Below, one piece after another: positions 7,293 to 16,232 of a DNA stretch of 51,285 nt. The translations under genes and the position numbers were made by a program. The stretch is from an uncultured Cytophagales bacterium. Its GTDB lineage: Bacteria > Bacteroidota > Bacteroidia > Cytophagales > Bernardetiaceae. The DNA lies in contig CAKZOK010000062.1 of assembly GCA_937136415.1 (NCBI GenBank), positions 1 through 51,285 on the forward strand, written 5' to 3'. Positions within the stretch are counted from its first letter, which is position 1, and every line of letters begins with the position of its first letter. The notes under the pieces were generated by a model that was not told the origin of the DNA, ran no database searches, and saw only the letters and a program-made list of their open reading frames with translations.

Positions 7293-8978
7293 TTACTTTT
7301 TAGCTTTTTTCTTGCTTTTTTTAGCTTGTCCGTTGGTTGCTTTTTTTGGCTCTAACTCCAAAAACGGATATTCATAACTTGTTGGAGCATTAAAAGTTTC
7401 TTTGATAGTGCGAGGACTTACCCAACGCAAAAGATTCAGATACGAACCTGCTTTGTCGTTTGTTCCTGACGCTCTAGCTCCACCAAATGGCTGCTGCCCT
7501 ACTACTGCACCTGTTGGCTTATCATTAATGTAGAAATTTCCTGCTGCATTTTTGAGTTTTTTGGTAGCCAATTCTACTGCTGTACGGTCGTGAGCAAAGA
7601 TAGAACCCGTAAGTGCATACGGAGAAGTTTGGTCTGTAAGCGTAAGAATATCCTCAAAATCATTTTCTGGATAAACATAAATCGTCAAGACAGGTCCAAA
7701 AATTTCTTCACACATCGTAACATATTTAGGGTCTTCTACTTTCAAAACAGTAGGTTCGATAAAATAACCTTTTGATTTGTCGTATTTTCCACCTGCAACA
7801 ATCTTGACATTTTTGTCTTTTTTTGCTTTATCAATGTAGTTAGCAATTTTATCAAACGATTTTTCATCAATAACAGCATTTACAAAATTTCCATATACTT
7901 CTGGCGAACCTGTCTTGATTTCAGAAAGCATACTTGTCATTTTTTCTTTTACTTCCTTCCAAATATTTTGAGGAATATAAGCTCTCGAAGCTGCCGAACA
8001 TTTTTGTCCTTGGAACTCAAAAGCACCACGAACAAGCGCAGTGGCTACCTGTGGCGCATTTGCAGTATGGTGAGCCACTACAAAATCTTTTCCACCCGTT
8101 TCGCCTACAATTCTTGGATAACTTCTATATTTATTGATATTTTGACCTATTTCTTTCCAAATAGTTTGGAATACGCCTGTACTCCCTGTAAAATGGATTC
8201 CTGCAAAATCTTTATGATTGAAGATTACATCGCCTGTTTCGGGTCCGTCTGTAAAAATAAGGTTGATAACTCCGTCTGGCATTCCTGCCTTTTCGAAAAC
8301 CTCCATAATTACATGCGCCGAATAAATTTGAGTAAATGCTGGTTTCCAAACTATAACATTTCCCATAAGTGCAGCCGATGCTGGAAGATTTCCTGCAATG
8401 GCAGTAAAATTGAAAGGAGTAAGCGCAAAAACAAATCCTTCTAAAGGACGATATTCCAATTTATTCCAAATACCATCGGCAGAAACTGGCTGTTTTTCAT
8501 AAATTTCTTGCATAAAATAAGCATTGAAACGCAAGAAATCAATAAACTCACAAGCTGCATCTATTTCGGCTTGAAAGGCATTTTTAGACTGTCCCAAAAC
8601 AGTTGCTGCATTGATTTTAGCACGGTATTCTCCTGCAATAAGGTCGGCAGCTTTTAAGAAAATAGTTGCACGGTTTGCCCACGGCAAATCTTCCCACGCT
8701 TCTTTTGCTGCTAGTGCTGCACGAATGGCTTGTTCTACATGACCTTTATCGCCATAATGAAAATGTCCTAGTGTGTGTTTGTGGTCGTGAGGAGGCGAAA
8801 GACGCATTTTTTCTTCTGTGCGTACTTTTTGTCCACCAATCGTCATTGGAATATCTAATTCTTGACTACGCAATTCTTTAATTGCTTTTTTGAGTGCTTC
8901 ACGCTCTGGCGAGCCAGCACGATATTCTAAAACAGGTTCGTTTTTTGGAAAAGGAATAGAAAAAATGGCATTTTGCAT
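7293..8978 (-). CDS. pruA: L-glutamate gamma-semialdehyde dehydrogenase (1-pyrroline-5-carboxylate dehydrogenase)
   Basis: A 561-residue aldehyde dehydrogenase that oxidises glutamate semialdehyde (from proline via pyrroline-5-carboxylate) to glutamate with NAD+, the second step of proline catabolism. The whole length matches the stand-alone, eukaryote-like P5CDH type rather than the bifunctional PutA. Visible motifs are the NAD-binding TPFNFTAIAGNLP (188-200), FTGSTGVF (263-270), the general base E293 in GETGGKDF, and the catalytic C327 in EFQGQKCSAASRAY. A lysine-rich tail (about 547-561, KKSKKKAKK) is an extension beyond the normal family end and is probably disordered. ATG start at 8978; a possible -7 element lies about 55 bp upstream. 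Proline dehydrogenase is not in the window. Confidence 0.95.
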   Translation of the reverse strand: MQNAIFSIPFPKNEPVLEYRAGSPEREALKKAIKELRSQELDIPMTIGGQKVRTEEKMRLSPPHDHKHTLGHFHYGDKGHVEQAIRAALAAKEAWEDLPWANRATIFLKAADLIAGEYRAKINAATVLGQSKNAFQAEIDAACEFIDFLRFNAYFMQEIYEKQPVSADGIWNKLEYRPLEGFVFALTPFNFTAIAGNLPASAALMGNVIVWKPAFTQIYSAHVIMEVFEKAGMPDGVINLIFTDGPETGDVIFNHKDFAGIHFTGSTGVFQTIWKEIGQNINKYRSYPRIVGETGGKDFVVAHHTANAPQVATALVRGAFEFQGQKCSAASRAYIPQNIWKEVKEKMTSMLSEIKTGSPEVYGNFVNAVIDEKSFDKIANYIDKAKKDKNVKIVAGGKYDKSKGYFIEPTVLKVEDPKYVTMCEEIFGPVLTIYVYPENDFEDILTLTDQTSPYALTGSIFAHDRTAVELATKKLKNAAGNFYINDKPTGAVVGQQPFGGARASGTNDKAGSYLNLLRWVSPRTIKETFNAPTSYEYPFLELEPKKATNGQAKKSKKKAKK

Positions 8979-9030
8979 ATAAAAATTGCTTTATAATGTT
9001 GTATGGAATAATTTAATTTTAACTACAAAG

Positions 9031-9038
9031 CAAAAATA
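9031..9038 (-). promoter_or_regulatory. Possible -7 element for pruA
   Basis: CAAAAATA on the plus strand reads TATTTTTG on the minus strand, a match to the Bacteroidota TAnnTTTG -7 box, about 53 bp before the pruA start. No TTG is found at the right distance upstream, so support is partial. Confidence 0.3.
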
Positions 9039-9134
9039 CAAAATGGATTTGAGAATTGATAATTTTTAAAAAAACACTCTTATTTCTAGCCTATTATTTT
9101 AATATCAACAAATAAAGACTTAGTATTCTTTAAA

Positions 9135-10034
9135 CTAAATCCGTTTATAATTTTTGTATTCTCCAATTCTCCAGCCTGTCCATTTTTCTACCCATGTCAA
9201 GAATCGTACACGAGGTGTATAATTTTTCTTTGAAATATCGTGTTCGAAAGTCCAATTCATTTTTTTTATTCTTTCCTGTACTACTTTTGGGTGTGTTCCT
9301 TCAAATTTTTTGAGTGAATCTATTCCAGAATAATCAAATGTTTGCATTGCACCAAATTTATTCTCTACCCATTCTTCACTTTTCCATAATACATTGAATG
9401 CTTTTTGTTTGGCAAGCTGTTTTTGAGGAGGTCGTACCCAGCCATAATGATACACAAAAGCATCTATATGTTTTACTTTCAAAATAGTATTTGGTTTTTT
9501 TCTAAAACCTTGTGCATCTCTAAATGATACAATTTTTTCTTGTGCTTTTACTACTCTAATTTCTCTACGATACCATTTTCTTGAATCCCCTACATAGTCA
9601 TACGAACCATAAAAATGCAAATAATTTAATAATAATCCTTCTACTTTTGGATTATCTTTATATTTTTCCATTGCATTTTTAATAGCATCAAGGTCTTTTT
9701 CATGTACAACTTCATCTCCTTGAATATAAAACGCCCAATCTGTTTTTGTATTATTTTGTTTATCATTTTTGGCTATTTGCTCAAACGCTTTATCTGTTTC
9801 GGCTGCCAAAACTTTTCCTCCTTTTCGTAGCGAATCGTCCCAAATGCTATGATAAATTTTGACTTTATCTGTTTTTTTAGCCAAATTTTGAATCAATGAA
9901 AGAGTATCATCGTCAGAATTTCCGACCATAATAACAAATTCATCACAAACAGGTAAAATAGATTTGATTGCCTCTACAATCGGATAATCCAATGCAACTG
10001 CATTTTTAATAAAACTAAAACCAACAACTCTCAT
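9135..10034 (-). CDS. Glycosyltransferase family 2-like protein
   Basis: A 299-residue soluble protein. The N-terminus (MRVVGFSFIKNAVALDYPIV) and the SDDDTLSLI segment near 40-48 match GT-A fold family 2 glycosyltransferases that act on nucleotide sugars. An acidic motif at about residues 106-112 (YIQGDEVVH) takes the place of the metal-binding DxD. The second half has aromatic residues (HYGWVRPP) and conserved RE/RKWY patterns seen in related Bacteroidota proteins that transfer sugars to cell-surface glycans. Acceptor and donor cannot be told from sequence. It stands alone between pruA and the DUF6029 gene, not inside a polysaccharide cluster. ATG start at 10034. Confidence 0.8.
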   Translation of the reverse strand: MRVVGFSFIKNAVALDYPIVEAIKSILPVCDEFVIMVGNSDDDTLSLIQNLAKKTDKVKIYHSIWDDSLRKGGKVLAAETDKAFEQIAKNDKQNNTKTDWAFYIQGDEVVHEKDLDAIKNAMEKYKDNPKVEGLLLNYLHFYGSYDYVGDSRKWYRREIRVVKAQEKIVSFRDAQGFRKKPNTILKVKHIDAFVYHYGWVRPPQKQLAKQKAFNVLWKSEEWVENKFGAMQTFDYSGIDSLKKFEGTHPKVVQERIKKMNWTFEHDISKKNYTPRVRFLTWVEKWTGWRIGEYKNYKRI

Positions 10035-10132
10035 TTATTTTTATTTTTTATAAAAAAATTCCTCAAAATTTATCAATTTAAGTAAAGATTTAAAATTAAA
10101 TATTTGGTAGAGCCTTGAGTAAAATACTATTT

Positions 10133-10163
10133 TACCCTACTATTTTTTTAAAAAAGTAGGGTA
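10133..10163 (-). terminator. Probable terminator after the DUF6029 gene
   Basis: TACCCTACT (10133-10141) pairs with AGTAGGGTA (10155-10163); a T-run and A-run inside can extend the pairing. It lies about 107 bp beyond the stop of the minus-strand gene at 10271 and before the start of the glycosyltransferase gene. Its distance from the stop makes the assignment moderate. Confidence 0.5.
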
Positions 10164-10270
10164 GAATGGCAAAATATAAGATACCTATGCTTAATTCTAT
10201 TCAGTTACTTAGACCGTGTTAGACTGTGATAATTTTTAATTTTTGAGGAATATTAAAATTTATTTTTTAT

Positions 10271-12001
10271 CTAAAATGTACTTGTCAAAGAAAAACTAAG
10301 TCCACTTGAAGCAGGAACAATTCTACAAATTCCTCCTACACACAAAAGCCCTGCTCGTTGTCTTCCATAACTAAGCCCAAAACGAGAAGCTCCTTTTACA
10401 TAACTTGCTCCAAAATCGTAATAATGTTTTGCTTTTGGTTTGTTTGCTCCTGTTCCTACATAATTCATTTCATTGGATAAATAAAATGAAAATTTTGATT
10501 TGATGGTAGTTTCCAAAAGTCCATATAACCAATTTCCTTGGTCTTGTTCGGTAGCTAAATGTTGAATTTCTGAACGAAAAGCTAATTTTGAACTATGTTT
10601 GTACTGAACATCAGCCACAACAGTATGTGATTTTACAAGCCCAAATCCTGTTCTTCCTTCAATTTGGTCTTTGTCGTACTCCAAATAAACATAAGTAAAA
10701 ATAGTTTTCCATTTTTTGGATATTTTTTTATTGATTTCTACATTAAAATCTTGATAATAAGTTTTATCGCCAATAGCAAAAAACTCGGCTGTATAACCTT
10801 CATCTGTTGTGACTTGTTTTTTATCCAAATTTCTAGCTGTTGCAAAATTCAGAGCAATGCTTGTTCCGTATTTCCCTCCCAATTTCGAACCTCTTTTTAA
10901 AGAATAAATAAGCTCGGCTTGAAAACCCCATTCTCCCAACATTTGCACAGCGTAGGGATAAAGAGTCAATAATCGATAGGTATGTTGTTTGGTATTTGCA
11001 GGTACAAAATTGATGTAATAAACATTATCAATGGCTGTTCTTTCCGAACGAAAATCTAAATTATCTATGCGTTTGGCAGAAAGAGAAATCCCTAATCGTG
11101 GACGAGAATACTGCATATTCATCAAAAATCCTGTTCCTGTTTTATCAATAAAACCATTTACTTTTGAAGGGTCAGAAGCCTTATGAACATACTCTACATT
11201 TGTAGAAAAGCCTCCTTTATTAAGAAATAGCCTAGCAGAATAGGCATCTACATTTCTATTTATATAATCAATCGTTCCGAGATAATCTTCATATTTACTT
11301 ACAAAACTACCAGCAAGAGTAACCGACAAAGGATTCAAAACAGGAATTTGATTTTCTTTTTCTTCTTCAGTAAGTTTTGGTTTAAAAATTTCGTGCAAAT
11401 AAAGTTCTAAATCTAAGCCTCTTACTACACCTGTACTCATTCTATTTTGCTTTCCAAATGTATTTGTTTCATCTATGGCAAAGCCATTTCGCTGCCTTCC
11501 AATGATTCCTGTTGCTCTTGCTTTTCCATTAAAATCATACTTGACACGCAAACCATCAATCGAATTATCAATACCAATAAAACGGTCTTCTTGCGCCCTA
11601 AGAATCATTCCACTACCAAATTGCTCATACAAATTACCAACTGTTACATCCAACCCTTTCAGTGTATAGCCCATATAACGCCTCGCAATTCCAGTTCCTC
11701 TCATACTTGAAGGATACCCCAAAAGTGCTGGCAAATAGGTTTCATAACGAACACCAGCACGAAAATTTCCACGTTCATAATTGAGTGTAAAGTAATTATT
11801 AAAACCAATTTTTTCTAATGGAACGGCTGCACCAATAACCGAATCTTCTACATAATATCTAAAATCAGTTTGTACGCTTCCTGTAAGTGTTCCAAAATCA
11901 ATTTCATTTTGATTATTTTGATTTTGGGCAAATGATGAACTAAGAGTTAGAAAGAAAAAAGAAAATAAAAGTAGTGTTTTTTGGTAGTTTTTTTTTAACA
12001 T
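10271..12001 (-). CDS. DUF6029-family outer-membrane beta-barrel protein
   Basis: A secreted protein of 576 residues when begun at the ATG at 12001. The open frame extends to a TTG at 12109, but the ATG gives a clean Sec signal peptide: MLKKNYQKTLLLF followed by a hydrophobic stretch and SSSFAQ cleavage. The mature part is rich in alternating hydrophobic and aromatic strands and ends in a C-terminal Phe, as in outer-membrane barrels. The block GNFRAGVRYETYLPALLGYP, then GIARRYMGYTLKGLDVTVGN and YEQFGSGMILRAQEDR, is what I recognise as the DUF6029 family of Bacteroidota. The function of the family is not known. One odd detail is a pair of Cys close to the C-terminus (CVGGICR) within a presumed strand or loop. 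It is monocistronic, with a terminator downstream. Confidence 0.75.
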   Translation of the reverse strand: MLKKNYQKTLLLFSFFFLTLSSSFAQNQNNQNEIDFGTLTGSVQTDFRYYVEDSVIGAAVPLEKIGFNNYFTLNYERGNFRAGVRYETYLPALLGYPSSMRGTGIARRYMGYTLKGLDVTVGNLYEQFGSGMILRAQEDRFIGIDNSIDGLRVKYDFNGKARATGIIGRQRNGFAIDETNTFGKQNRMSTGVVRGLDLELYLHEIFKPKLTEEEKENQIPVLNPLSVTLAGSFVSKYEDYLGTIDYINRNVDAYSARLFLNKGGFSTNVEYVHKASDPSKVNGFIDKTGTGFLMNMQYSRPRLGISLSAKRIDNLDFRSERTAIDNVYYINFVPANTKQHTYRLLTLYPYAVQMLGEWGFQAELIYSLKRGSKLGGKYGTSIALNFATARNLDKKQVTTDEGYTAEFFAIGDKTYYQDFNVEINKKISKKWKTIFTYVYLEYDKDQIEGRTGFGLVKSHTVVADVQYKHSSKLAFRSEIQHLATEQDQGNWLYGLLETTIKSKFSFYLSNEMNYVGTGANKPKAKHYYDFGASYVKGASRFGLSYGRQRAGLLCVGGICRIVPASSGLSFSLTSTF

Positions 12002-12248
12002 TTCAATTAATATAAAAAGAGTTTTTGATTTTTTGTGCAATCTACCAAATACTTTTTTAAATTTTAAGTTTTTTGATGGGTTATTTTTATTTCCTTTAAA
12101 GAGCCTCAATAATAAAGATTATCACGGTTGATTTCTCATGTGTGTTTAGTTCTTCAAAACTGAACCTTGACACAATTAAAGTAGAAAATAATGCTTCTAA
12201 TAAATTTTTACATTTGTTTGTAATGCAAATATGCACAAAAACTACAAA

Positions 12249-13652
12249 TCAAATAATTGTCATTTTTTTATCAATTTCTAATGCCATTGCTTCTTGCTCT
12301 AATTCAATTTTGAGTGTTTTGATATAATCTACTACTTCATCAAGATATTTGTTCATATCTTTTTGTGTAACATAAGTATGTACCACGTAAACTTTTTCAT
12401 CTACCAAGCCAGCTTCTTTGCTGTTCCAAACTCCTTTTGCTTCCTTGCTAGTTGCTCCCCCAAAACGTTCTGCCAAAAACTTGAGTGTTTGTTCGACATA
12501 TTTGGTGGCATCAATCGGTTTGTCGACCGAAATAGTAGAAGGAATAAAAACCCCAATTTGATGTGTACGTTCCAAACGGTCAATAATAGCTCCTAACATT
12601 TCTTCTATGGGGCGAGGAATTGTATAGCTTGCCTCTTCAGAATCTACCAGTGATGGCAAATCGGGCAAATAAGGAACATCAAAATCAGAATAATCCTCTA
12701 TTTTTATTTTTTCATGCTCTGGTTCACAACGATTTATGATAGTAAAAATAGTTGCTTCATCACTTCTAACATGGTCACGAATTTGTTTTTGAAGTTTTGG
12801 AACAATGTGCATTGCCTCCTCTAAAGGAGGTGCAACAATAATAATTTGATTGACAAACTCTAAAAGCATTGCCAAGTTTTCATCAATATAAGTTTGGTTT
12901 TTTAGTGTAATGATAATATTTTCATAATCTGACATCATCGAATCCAAAAATAAAGTCAAACGAGCCGAAAGAGGTAAGTCTGTATTTTCGTCTTGAGAAA
13001 GCAAAATATCATATCCCGAATTGTGTTTATATACTTTATTTTTTTTACGAATATTAAGGTCTGAAATTAGATTTTGAGGAGTTGGATATTCAGTATAAAC
13101 AGTGCTTTGTTTGGTTTGTCCGTGCAGAACACGAGCCAACGAATTGCCAATATTTGTACCTCCCGAATGAGGTGTTAGGCTGAATACCAAAATCAGACGA
13201 GCTTTTTTGGAGGCTCTTGTTTGTCTTCTATTTGACTCAACTAAATATTTTCCTAGCATTTTGCAAAGCCCAATTCCAATTTGAGGGTAATCGTGCATCA
13301 TCTGAATAAAATCATCACGTTGGATAACCAAAACATCAACATCACTAAGTGCAGAAACTGTCGCCGAGCGAGGTTGATTTTCTAATATTCCAACTTCTCC
13401 AAATGTATTTCCTGCCATCAGATAAGCAAAAATCTGTTCTTGTCCACTTGCAATAATTTTTTTTACTGCCACAATTCCATTAATAATCAAATACAGACTA
13501 TCACTTGCCTTTCCTTGCCAAACAACAGTTTCATCAGGAAAAAACTGACGCATTTTGGCTTTTGCAGCTATTTTTTCTAGGGCTTCTTTGGAAAGCGAGG
13601 TAAAAAGAGGCGATTTTTTGAGCGATTCTACTTTATTAATTCGGTCTATCAC
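12249..13652 (-). CDS. Cyclic-nucleotide-binding domain protein with P-loop-like region
   Basis: A 467-residue cytoplasmic protein. Residues about 15-135 form a CRP-type cyclic nucleotide-binding domain, with the phosphate-binding cassette GEVGILENQPRSATVSA. There is no helix-turn-helix after it, so it is not a CRP transcription factor. The next region starts LILVFSLTPHSGGTNIGNSL (about 153-172), resembling a degenerate MinD/CpaE-type Walker A without the usual GK[ST]; the same layout is seen in the N-terminal part of NTE-type patatin proteins, but no patatin domain follows. The C-terminus (from about 415: VVHTYVTQKDMNKYLDEVV) is a small alpha/beta piece ending in ALEIDKKMTII. I infer a cAMP- or cGMP-responsive regulatory protein of unknown target. 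The start is a GTG at 13652; the next ATG would remove part of the binding domain. Confidence 0.7.
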   Translation of the reverse strand: MIDRINKVESLKKSPLFTSLSKEALEKIAAKAKMRQFFPDETVVWQGKASDSLYLIINGIVAVKKIIASGQEQIFAYLMAGNTFGEVGILENQPRSATVSALSDVDVLVIQRDDFIQMMHDYPQIGIGLCKMLGKYLVESNRRQTRASKKARLILVFSLTPHSGGTNIGNSLARVLHGQTKQSTVYTEYPTPQNLISDLNIRKKNKVYKHNSGYDILLSQDENTDLPLSARLTLFLDSMMSDYENIIITLKNQTYIDENLAMLLEFVNQIIIVAPPLEEAMHIVPKLQKQIRDHVRSDEATIFTIINRCEPEHEKIKIEDYSDFDVPYLPDLPSLVDSEEASYTIPRPIEEMLGAIIDRLERTHQIGVFIPSTISVDKPIDATKYVEQTLKFLAERFGGATSKEAKGVWNSKEAGLVDEKVYVVHTYVTQKDMNKYLDEVVDYIKTLKIELEQEAMALEIDKKMTII

Positions 13653-13781
13653 AATATTATTTTTTAGCTAAGTAAATAAAGGAAAAGGATTTTGCTATTT
13701 GAATTTTTAAAGTTAGCATTTTTATTATTAAAATGGTAGAATTATTTTTTATGTTTGTATTTTAAGCAATCTTATCCGTAC

Positions 13782-13820
13782 TCTGTGGCACACAAAACAC
13801 GGCTTGTCTATTCTATAAAC
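13782..13820 (+). repeat. Dispersed repeat copy shared with 40829-40866
   Basis: This intergenic stretch matches 40829-40866 at about 34 of 39 positions with one indel; both contain GGCTTGTCTATTCT or AGCTTGTCTATTCT after a CTGTnnCACACA.AACAC core. In the other copy the core is a perfect palindrome; here it is partly decayed. It lies about 65 bp before the Nif3-like gene. Confidence 0.6.
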
Positions 13821-13884
13821 AACTTCAATCAAACAACTGATTTAAGTGTAGTCACTTAAGTCTTATTTTAAATCTTATAAAAAA

Positions 13885-14718
13885 ATGAATCCTACTATTT
13901 CTCAAATTACGCATTATTTAGAATCTATTGTTCCTCTAAATTTTCAAGAATCTTATGATAATTCTGGGCTTTTGGTAGGAAATCCAAATACCGAAGTTAC
14001 AGGAATTTTGGTTTCTTTAGATACGATTGAGTCTATTATTGAAGAAGCAAAAGCCAAAAACTGCAATTTGATTGTAGCCCATCACCCCATTATTTTTAGA
14101 GGGTTAAAAAGTATTACAGGAAAAAATTATATCGAAAGAACTATCATTAAAGCTATTCAAGAGGGTATCGGAATTTATGCTATTCATACCAATTTGGACA
14201 ATATAAAAGAAGGTGTAAATGGAAAAATAGCTGAAAAAATAGGAATAAAAAATATTGAAATCTTAAAAAAGAAAGAAAATTATTTTACTAGAAGTATTCA
14301 TAATTTTGAAGAAACACAACGCATAGGAGCTGGCATAATCGGAACACTTTCAGAAGTCATTTCTGCAACTGCTTTTTTGGCAAACCTTAAATCAAAAATG
14401 AATTTGCCATTGATAAAACATACCAGTTTGAAGAATTTTGAAGATAAAAAAATAAAAAAAATTGCTGTTTGTGGTGGTGCTGGTAGTTTTTTATTAAAAG
14501 AAGCTATAAAACAAGAAGCTGACTTTTTTATTACAGCAGATTACAAATATCATGAATTTTTTGATGCCGAAGATAAAATTGTAATATGTGATATTGGACA
14601 TTATGAAAGTGAGGTGTTTACCAAAGATTTGTTAGTGGATTTTCTAAAAAAAGAATTTGAAAATGTAAAAATTCAGTCTTGCCAAACCAATACAAATCCA
14701 GTAGAATATTATTTTTAA
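13885..14718 (+). CDS. Nif3-like dinuclear metal-centre protein
   Basis: A 277-residue protein of the Nif3/YbgI family, toroidal hexamers with a two-metal site whose cellular role is still debated (sometimes labelled GTP cyclohydrolase 1 type 2). Metal ligands are visible: H66/H67 in VAHHPIIF, D105 in IHTNLDN, and H239 with E243 in DIGHYESE. DNSGLLVG at 25-32 is the family start motif. Many Bacteroidota and Firmicutes members are about 365 residues because of an inserted PII-like domain; here residues 128-180 are only a short linker, so this is the compact form like E. coli YbgI. ATG start at 13885 after an A-run. RicT follows 106 bp downstream on the same strand, with a hairpin between them. 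Confidence 0.9.
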   Translation: MNPTISQITHYLESIVPLNFQESYDNSGLLVGNPNTEVTGILVSLDTIESIIEEAKAKNCNLIVAHHPIIFRGLKSITGKNYIERTIIKAIQEGIGIYAIHTNLDNIKEGVNGKIAEKIGIKNIEILKKKENYFTRSIHNFEETQRIGAGIIGTLSEVISATAFLANLKSKMNLPLIKHTSLKNFEDKKIKKIAVCGGAGSFLLKEAIKQEADFFITADYKYHEFFDAEDKIVICDIGHYESEVFTKDLLVDFLKKEFENVKIQSCQTNTNPVEYYF

Positions 14719-14740
14719 GAAATTATTAGGGAAAAATGTG

Positions 14741-14748
14741 TAATTTTG
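14741..14748 (+). promoter_or_regulatory. Possible -7 element before ricT
   Basis: TAATTTTG fits the TAnnTTTG -7 consensus, 77 bp before the ricT start, but I find no TTG 19-21 bp upstream. If used, the hairpin at 14781-14808 would lie in the ricT leader. Confidence 0.25.
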
Positions 14749-14780
14749 GTGGTTATTGTAAAAATTTACTTAGAATTTCC

Positions 14781-14808
14781 ACGCAAAAATATTTATTCTT
14801 TTTTGCGT
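14781..14808 (+). terminator. Hairpin between the Nif3-like gene and ricT
   Basis: ACGCAAAAA (14781-14789) pairs with TTTTTGCGT (14800-14808) around a 10-base loop. It could end the Nif3-like transcript (63 bp after its stop) or sit in the ricT 5' leader, 16 bp before its start. There is no T-run after the stem beyond the stem itself, so the terminator role is tentative. Confidence 0.4.
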
Positions 14809-14824
14809 CAAAAAATATATAAAA

Positions 14825-16051
14825 ATGAGTTGTAATTCCTGTGCAACTACGGCACAAAATACACAGGGCGAAAACAATCCAGATGAAGAACCTAAAGGCT
14901 GCCAAAGCAATGGCAACTGTGGCACTTCGGATTGTAATCGTCTAAATTCTTTTGATTGGCTTTCCCAAATGGAACTCCCTGATACAAAGCCTTTTGAAAT
15001 TATAGAAGTCAAATTTAAGGGAGGAAGAAAAGCCTTTTGTAGAAATACAAATAACTTCCATCTGGTTACTGGTGATGCTGTAACATTGGAAGTCGAACGT
15101 GGTTTTCATGTAGGGCATGTGTCCTTGCAAGGGGAGTTAGTACGCCTTCAAATGCGAAAAAAACGTATCAAAATAAACGATGAGAGTATTTGTAAAATTG
15201 ATAGAAAAGCTACTCAAAACGATTTGGACAAACTTATCGAAGCTAGAAATAGAGAGCTTCCAACAATGTATCGCACAAGAGAAATCATCAACCAACAACA
15301 GTTGGCAATGAAACTCTCCGATGTTGAGTATCAAGCAGATTCTACAAAGGCGACCTTTTATTACTCGGCTGATTCAAGGGTTGATTTTAGGGAGTTGATT
15401 CGAATGCTGGCAGGAGAGTTTAGGATTCGTATCGAAATGCGACAAATCAGCCTTCGCCAAGAAGCCAGCCGAGTAGGTGGTATTGGTGTTTGTGGTCGTG
15501 AGCTGTGCTGTTCGACGTGGCTTTCAGATTTCAAGCCTGTCAGTACAACAGCAGCACGTTATCAAAATCTTTCTTTGAATACCTCCAAACTCTCTGGGCA
15601 ATGTGGCAAACTAAAATGTTGTCTTAATTATGAATTAGATACTTATTTAGATGCTCTAAAAGATATTCCAGAAATAAAATATTTACGAACTAAAGAAGGA
15701 GAAGCGCAGTTGCAAAAGACTGATATTTTCAAAAAACTGATGTGGTTTAGTTATAATTCTGAAAATGTTTGGCATGCTTTGTCTATTGAAGAAGTAAATT
15801 TGATTTTAAAACTCAATCAAAAAAAAGAATTTCCTCCTTCATTAAAACCATCTGAATGGCTTGCAGAGGGCGAATCATTAGATACTACTTTGCAAGATAA
15901 TCATATTATTGATGCTGAAGAATTTGAACGAAATGTAAGGCGAAAGAGCGAAAGTGAAAATGAAAATATAGTTACAGAAAATTTGCGTAAAAGAAGACCA
16001 CGAACAAGAAAACCACGAAAAAATAATTTTAGGAGCAACAAAAACAAATAA
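14825..16051 (+). CDS. ricT: PSP1-domain protein RicT (YaaT-like)
   Basis: A 408-residue protein of the PSP1/RicT family. In Bacillus, RicT works with RicA and RicF in an iron-sulfur complex that affects RNase Y and mRNA processing; in Bacteroidota the role is less clear. Family Cys motifs are present: GVCGRELCC (C223, C228, C229) and GQCGKLKCC (C260, C265, C266). Beyond the family core there is a Cys-rich N-terminal extension (C3, C6, C26, C32, C37) and a basic C-terminal tail (RKRRPRTRKPRK, about 384-400) that could bind RNA. Length is greater than the Bacillus protein (about 275) because of both tails. ATG start at 14825. No RicA or RicF homologue and no gldH gene, which I would expect beside it in many relatives, is adjacent. 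Confidence 0.9.
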   Translation: MSCNSCATTAQNTQGENNPDEEPKGCQSNGNCGTSDCNRLNSFDWLSQMELPDTKPFEIIEVKFKGGRKAFCRNTNNFHLVTGDAVTLEVERGFHVGHVSLQGELVRLQMRKKRIKINDESICKIDRKATQNDLDKLIEARNRELPTMYRTREIINQQQLAMKLSDVEYQADSTKATFYYSADSRVDFRELIRMLAGEFRIRIEMRQISLRQEASRVGGIGVCGRELCCSTWLSDFKPVSTTAARYQNLSLNTSKLSGQCGKLKCCLNYELDTYLDALKDIPEIKYLRTKEGEAQLQKTDIFKKLMWFSYNSENVWHALSIEEVNLILKLNQKKEFPPSLKPSEWLAEGESLDTTLQDNHIIDAEEFERNVRRKSESENENIVTENLRKRRPRTRKPRKNNFRSNKNK

Positions 16052-16161
16052 AAAACACAAAATAAAAAACAATTAATAATTATTGACGTTGTTCTAAACT
16101 ATTCATTTTTTCATTAAAAAAAGGTTGCTAAACTTATTTTAATAAAAAAATGATATTACTT

Positions 16162-16225
16162 TTTTGCTAAAAAAACACCAAAATCAAACCTATTCTCAAA
16201 AAATTATTTTACTAAAAAAACACTA
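16162..16225 (+). repeat. Imperfect 19-bp direct repeat before the AhpD-like gene
   Basis: TTTTGCTAAAAAAACACCA (16162-16180) recurs as TTTTACTAAAAAAACACTA (16207-16225), 17 of 19 identical, 45 bp apart start to start. The second copy ends seven bases before the ATG. It could be an operator pair or chance in AT-rich DNA. Confidence 0.35.
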
Positions 16226-16232
16226 GACAAAA

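Noticed and set aside
7968..8444. 158-codon plus-strand open frame
   Set aside because: It lies antisense within pruA, has an unusual Cys/Ile-rich composition and no start context or known family pattern.
12002..12109. 36-residue N-terminal extension of the DUF6029 protein from a TTG
   Set aside because: It would bury the signal peptide behind a basic leader; the ATG at 12001 gives a normal secretion signal.
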